Shown here: positions 6,966-9,560 of the stretch, one piece after another | Layout: every line of letters begins with the position of its first letter | Numbering within the stretch: position 1 is the first letter of the stretch | From: DATBAK01 sp036787815 | GTDB lineage: Bacteria; Actinomycetota; Acidimicrobiia; IMCC26256; PALSA-610 | Reading direction: 5' to 3' | Assembly (NCBI GenBank): GCA_036787815.1 | Contig: DAIQOP010000143.1 | Location: 1 to 9,560, forward strand | Length of the DNA stretch: 9,560 bases | Position numbers and translations under genes: made by a program | The notes under the pieces: model-generated | Databases searched by the model: none | What the model was told of the DNA's origin: nothing | The model's input: the letters and a program-made list of their open reading frames with translations, nothing else

Positions 6966-7978
6966 AACCGTCGGTGTCGGTGATCGTCCCCGCGTACAAC
7001 GAGTCGGCGATCATCCTCGACACGCTCCGTTCGCTCGTCGCCTACATGCACACGCTCGACGATCGGTACGGGTGGGAGATCGTCGTCGTCGACGACGGCA
7101 GCACCGACGGCACGGGGTTCCTCGCCCAGGAGATGGCCACCCGCGACCCGCACATCCGCGTGCTGCGCCACCGCGTCAACTTCATGCTCGGCCAAGCGCT
7201 GCGCACCGCGTTCAACAGCTGCACCACCGACTACCTCGTCGTCATCGATTGCGATCTCAGCTACAGCGCGGATCACATCGGCCGCCTGCTGGACACGATC
7301 GACAAGACGCAGGCGCGGGTCGTGATCGCGTCGCCCTACATGCGGGGCGGACGCACCACCGCGGTGCCGCCGATCCGCAACCTCGCGTCGCGCACGGCCA
7401 ACCAGATCCTCTCCATCGCCGCGAGCGGACGCATCCGCACCCTCACCGGGATGGTCCGTGCGTACGACCGGCGCTTCATCGCCTCGCTGAACCTCAAGGC
7501 GATGGGTACCGAGGTGAACACCGAGATCATCTACAAGGCCCAGTTGCTGCGGGCCCGCATCGAGGAGATCCCCGGCCATCTCGACTGGACGGTGATCGAG
7601 CACCTCCCGCGGCGGTCCACCGTGCGCCTCGCCAACGGCACGATCCGCTCGCTGATCTCCGCGTTCTTCTTCCGGCCGTTCGCGTTCTTCATCGCGCCAG
7701 GGTTGTGCGTCACGGTCGCCGCGCTCGTCACGCTCTCGTTCGCGCTGCCGCACCACTTCGAGCACGCGCGGGTCACCTACATGGCGGGCATCTTCCTCGC
7801 CGCCGGCGCGGTGATGCTGTTGAGCGTCGGGATGCTCGCGCTGCAGGCCAAGCGGTACTTCGAGGAGCTCTTCAGCCTCGGGACCCGCGTGCTGCGTGAG
7901 GTGCGGGGCGAATCGCCCACCCCCTCGAACTTCCTCGAAGACCCCGCCGGCCTCCCCGCACCGCCACCCTCCCCCTGA
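6962..7978 (+). CDS. Family 2 glycosyltransferase, DPM/ArnC-like, with C-terminal membrane anchor
   Basis: A 338-aa GT-A fold glycosyltransferase beginning (M)KPSVSVIVPAYNES. Nucleotide-sugar and metal-binding signatures are VVVDDGSTDGTG (41-52) and the DxD motif VVIDCDLSYSADH (93-105, D96/D98). TLTGMVRAYDRRF (160-172) and the Glu-rich stretch around residues 184-204 match the acceptor-side region of dolichol- and polyprenyl-phosphate sugar transferases. Two hydrophobic segments at about 241-262 and 273-293 are predicted membrane helices, so the enzyme would face the cytoplasm from the inner membrane. The C-terminus (318-338) is Pro-rich. The GTG start overlaps the deacetylase stop. Likely role: moving the sugar made by this operon onto a polyprenyl-phosphate or glycolipid acceptor. 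It is the last gene of the co-directional sugar operon before the repeat patch. Confidence 0.87.
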   Translation: MKPSVSVIVPAYNESAIILDTLRSLVAYMHTLDDRYGWEIVVVDDGSTDGTGFLAQEMATRDPHIRVLRHRVNFMLGQALRTAFNSCTTDYLVVIDCDLSYSADHIGRLLDTIDKTQARVVIASPYMRGGRTTAVPPIRNLASRTANQILSIAASGRIRTLTGMVRAYDRRFIASLNLKAMGTEVNTEIIYKAQLLRARIEEIPGHLDWTVIEHLPRRSTVRLANGTIRSLISAFFFRPFAFFIAPGLCVTVAALVTLSFALPHHFEHARVTYMAGIFLAAGAVMLLSVGMLALQAKRYFEELFSLGTRVLREVRGESPTPSNFLEDPAGLPAPPPSP

Positions 7979-8115
7979 GCGAAGCGAGCGAGGGGACGGA
8001 CACTCCTCGACGTGCCGTTCCCATGCGGCGAAGGCGGGAGCGAAGCGAGCGTCGAGCTCGCCAGCGAGCGAACGAGCCCCCGCGCCGAAGGCGCCCCAGC
8101 GAAGGAGCGAGCGAG
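7976..8115. repeat. GAGCGAAGCGAGCG-type intergenic repeat cluster
   Basis: The 14-mer GAGCGAAGCGAGCG occurs exactly at 7977-7990 (overlapping the glycosyltransferase stop codon) and at 8038-8051. Related forms occur at about 8064-8076 (GCGAGCGAACGAG) and 8098-8115 (AGCGAAGGAGCGAGCGAG). A short inverted repeat GCTCG-CCAG-CGAGC lies at 8056-8069. The cluster fills most of the 156-165 bp between the glycosyltransferase and rpiB genes. It stays open in the rpiB frame, which invites a spurious N-terminal extension of RpiB. From memory such motifs recur after stop codons in some high-GC actinobacterial genomes; that is not checked here. A role as terminator or mRNA stabiliser is possible but the hairpins are weak. 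Confidence 0.7.
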
Positions 8116-8130
8116 TAAGTACGAGCGCGA

Positions 8131-8136
8131 CATAAT
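8131..8136 (+). promoter_or_regulatory. Candidate -10 element of rpiB-glyA
   Basis: CATAAT matches the TATAAT consensus at five of six positions and stands out in very GC-rich DNA. It ends 7 bases before the GTG at 8144, so transcription would begin at or next to that codon. No good -35 hexamer is seen upstream, and no strong Shine-Dalgarno precedes either candidate start. Confidence 0.5.
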
Positions 8137-8143
8137 GAGCGTC

Positions 8144-8599
8144 GTGAAGATCGCCATCGGCTCCGACCACGCAGGCTTCGCGCTGAAGGCCCGTCTGGCC
8201 CAGGTGCTGGGCTCGCGGGGTCACGACGTGGTCGATCTGGGGACCGATTCCGAGGCGCCCGTCGACTACCCGAAGTACTGCGCGGCGGTGGGCCGCGAGG
8301 TCGCGTCCGGCGGCGCGGAGCGCGGGATCGTGCTCGGGGGCAGTGGCCAGGGCGAGCAGATCGCGGCCAACAAGGTGCACGGCGTGCGCGCCGCGCTCTG
8401 CAACGATCTCTACACGGCCCGCATGAGCAGGGCCCACAACGACGCGAACGTGTTGGCGATCGGTGCGCGCATCGTCGCCTTCGAGCTGGCCGAGGAGATC
8501 CTCGGCGTCTGGCTCGCGACCCCGTTCGAAGGTGGCCGTCACGTCCAGCGGATCGAGCAGATCGCCGCGATCGAGGAAGAGGAGCAGACCCCCCGATGA
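8144..8599 (+). CDS. rpiB: Ribose-5-phosphate isomerase B (actinobacterial, Glu-type)
   Basis: Interconverts ribose 5-phosphate and ribulose 5-phosphate in the pentose phosphate pathway. The GTG start gives 151 aa beginning (M)KIAIGSDHAGF, the canonical opening with the Asp-His pair (D8/H9). An ATG at 8135 would add only three residues but overlaps the -10-like CATAAT. The phosphate-binding loop reads IVLGGSGQGEQIAANK (62-77). At the place where E. coli RpiB has its catalytic Cys there is Gly (G65), and E71 occupies the position of the catalytic Glu described for the Mycobacterium tuberculosis enzyme. RAHNDANVLAIGARI (96-110) contains the conserved His and Asn. The C-terminal EEEEQ tail is short. 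The stop overlaps the glyA start as ATGA. Confidence 0.93.
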   Translation: MKIAIGSDHAGFALKARLAQVLGSRGHDVVDLGTDSEAPVDYPKYCAAVGREVASGGAERGIVLGGSGQGEQIAANKVHGVRAALCNDLYTARMSRAHNDANVLAIGARIVAFELAEEILGVWLATPFEGGRHVQRIEQIAAIEEEEQTPR

Positions 8600-9560
8600 C
8601 CACTCCGCTCAACGAGACCGATCCGGAGATCGCCGACATCATCCGCCGCGAAGGCGAGCGGCAGAACACGACGATCCAGCTGATCGCGTCGGAGAACTTC
8701 ACGTCGCCGGCGGTGCTCGAGGCCCAGGGCTCGGTGCTCACCAACAAGTACTCCGAGGGCTACCCCGCCAAGCGGTACTACGGCGGTAACGCGGTGGTCG
8801 ACGAAGCCGAAGAGCTGGCCCGCACGCGGGTGTGCGAGCTCTTCGGGGCCGAACACGCGAACGTGCAGCCCCACTCGGGCGCGAACGCCAACCAGGCCGC
8901 GTTCACCGCCGTGCTGCAACCCGGCGACCGCGTGATGGGCATGCGGCTCGACCAGGGCGGCCACCTCACGCACGGATCGCCGGTGAACTTCAGCGGGCGC
9001 ATGTACGACTTCGTCGCGTACGGCGTCGACGACGAGTCCGAGACCCTCGACTACGACGCGATCCGCGACCTCGCGAAGGAGTCCCGTCCCAAGCTCATCG
9101 TCGCGGGCGCGACCGCCTACCCGCGCGTCATCGATTTCGCCGCCTTCCGGTCGATCGCCGACGACGTCGGCGCGCTGATGCTTGTCGACGCGGCCCACAT
9201 CGCGGGCCTCATCGCCGGCGGCGCGCACCCGTCGCCGCTGCCGGCGGCCGACATCGTCACGTTCACCACGCACAAGACGCTGCGGGGACCGAGGGGCGGC
9301 GCGATCCTGTGCCGTTCCGACTTCGCGTCGGCCGTCGACAAGGCCGTGTTCCCGGGTCTTCAGGGCGGTCCGCTGATGCACGTGATCGCCGCGAAGGCGG
9401 TCGCGTTCCACGAGGCCGCGCAGCCGAGCTTCCGCGAGTACGCGGCCGGCATCGTGGTCAACGCCCGGGCGCTCGCCGAGGGCCTGGCGGCCGAAGGATT
9501 GCGCATCGTCTCGGGTGGCACCGACAACCACTTGATGCTCGTCGACCTGCGCCCGTTCGG
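8596..9560 (+). CDS. glyA: Serine hydroxymethyltransferase, 3' end beyond window
   Basis: PLP enzyme converting serine and tetrahydrofolate to glycine and 5,10-methylene-tetrahydrofolate, the main one-carbon source. The visible 321 residues are roughly three quarters of the usual 410-430. Family motifs in order are LIASENFTSPAVLEAQGS (29-46), NKYSEGYPAKRYYGG (50-64), QPHSGANANQAAF (91-103), GGHLTHGSPVNFSG (121-134), the PLP-ring Asp and the following His in VDAAHIAGLIA (D198, H201), and the Schiff-base Lys in TTHKTLRGPRGG (K227). The FPGLQGGPLMH stretch (252-262) is also typical. The ATG overlaps the rpiB stop; an AGAGGAG tract lies 11 bases upstream. The frame is intact to the last base. It is probably co-transcribed with rpiB. 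Confidence 0.97.
   Translation, partial: MTTPLNETDPEIADIIRREGERQNTTIQLIASENFTSPAVLEAQGSVLTNKYSEGYPAKRYYGGNAVVDEAEELARTRVCELFGAEHANVQPHSGANANQAAFTAVLQPGDRVMGMRLDQGGHLTHGSPVNFSGRMYDFVAYGVDDESETLDYDAIRDLAKESRPKLIVAGATAYPRVIDFAAFRSIADDVGALMLVDAAHIAGLIAGGAHPSPLPAADIVTFTTHKTLRGPRGGAILCRSDFASAVDKAVFPGLQGGPLMHVIAAKAVAFHEAAQPSFREYAAGIVVNARALAEGLAAEGLRIVSGGTDNHLMLVDLRPF

Noticed and set aside
8056..8069. Rho-independent terminator after the GT2 gene
   Set aside because: The stem is only 5 bp with a 4-base loop and there is no T-tract.
7976..8115. CRISPR array
   Set aside because: The repeat units are short, irregularly spaced and lack unique spacers of uniform length; no cas genes are present.
8012..8134. 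N-terminal extension of RpiB from an in-frame ATG at 8012
   Set aside because: The added residues are a translation of the intergenic repeat (ASVELASERTSP and similar), and the canonical RpiB start lies at 8144.
6626..8542. 638-codon minus-strand open frame opposite GT2 and rpiB
   Set aside because: It spans genes and the repeat patch without any domain; both plus-strand genes are clear family members.
8539..9531. 330-codon minus-strand open frame opposite glyA
   Set aside because: The plus-strand SHMT is unambiguous; the antisense frame is a Val/Arg/Asp-rich shadow.

Overview
The window is GC-rich DNA with GTG starts, 4-base stop/start overlaps (ATGA, GTGA) and almost no non-coding space. 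This suggests a high-GC actinobacterium. The actinobacterial (Glu-type) RpiB and the GAGCGAAGCGAGCG intergenic repeats fit an Acidimicrobiia-like lineage, but that placement is inference. A 10-N gap at 3349-3358 shows it comes from a scaffolded draft or metagenome assembly.

Left end (1-1188, minus strand): a non-hydrolysing UDP-GlcNAc 2-epimerase (wecB type). A second minus-strand gene may begin at a GTGA overlap and run off the left edge. A 319-bp divergent spacer (1189-1507) separates this unit from everything to the right, which is all on the plus strand.

Centre (1508-7978): a tightly packed surface-sugar operon. Three genes look like a nucleotide-amino-sugar module: a DegT/DnrJ/EryC1/StrS PLP aminotransferase, a Gfo/Idh/MocA NAD-dependent sugar dehydrogenase (interrupted by the N gap), and a left-handed beta-helix N-acetyltransferase with a C-terminal zinc-knuckle-like tail. 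The likely logic is oxidation of a sugar hydroxyl to a ketone, transamination, then N-acetylation, as in the Wbp/Wlb and Fdt pathways. Next come a flavin amine-oxidase-like oxidoreductase, a cytoplasmic NodB-type (CE4) deacetylase and a DPM-like family 2 glycosyltransferase with two C-terminal membrane helices. Together they could build an acylated amino sugar, modify it and transfer it to a membrane carrier or glycan. The exact product cannot be read from the sequence, and no sugar 6-dehydrogenase or 4,6-dehydratase is present in the window.

Right end (7976-9560): a 140-bp patch of GAGCGAAGCGAGC-type repeats, then the housekeeping pair rpiB (ribose-5-phosphate isomerase B) and glyA (serine hydroxymethyltransferase, cut by the window edge), joined by an ATGA overlap. 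A -10-like CATAAT lies 7 bases before a GTG that gives the canonical RpiB N-terminus, so rpiB may be transcribed leaderless.

The most interesting points are the FAD oxidoreductase placed between an acetyltransferase and a deacetylase, the unusual aminotransferase active-site motif, and the rpiB start architecture. No CRISPR array, transposase, tRNA or rRNA was seen.
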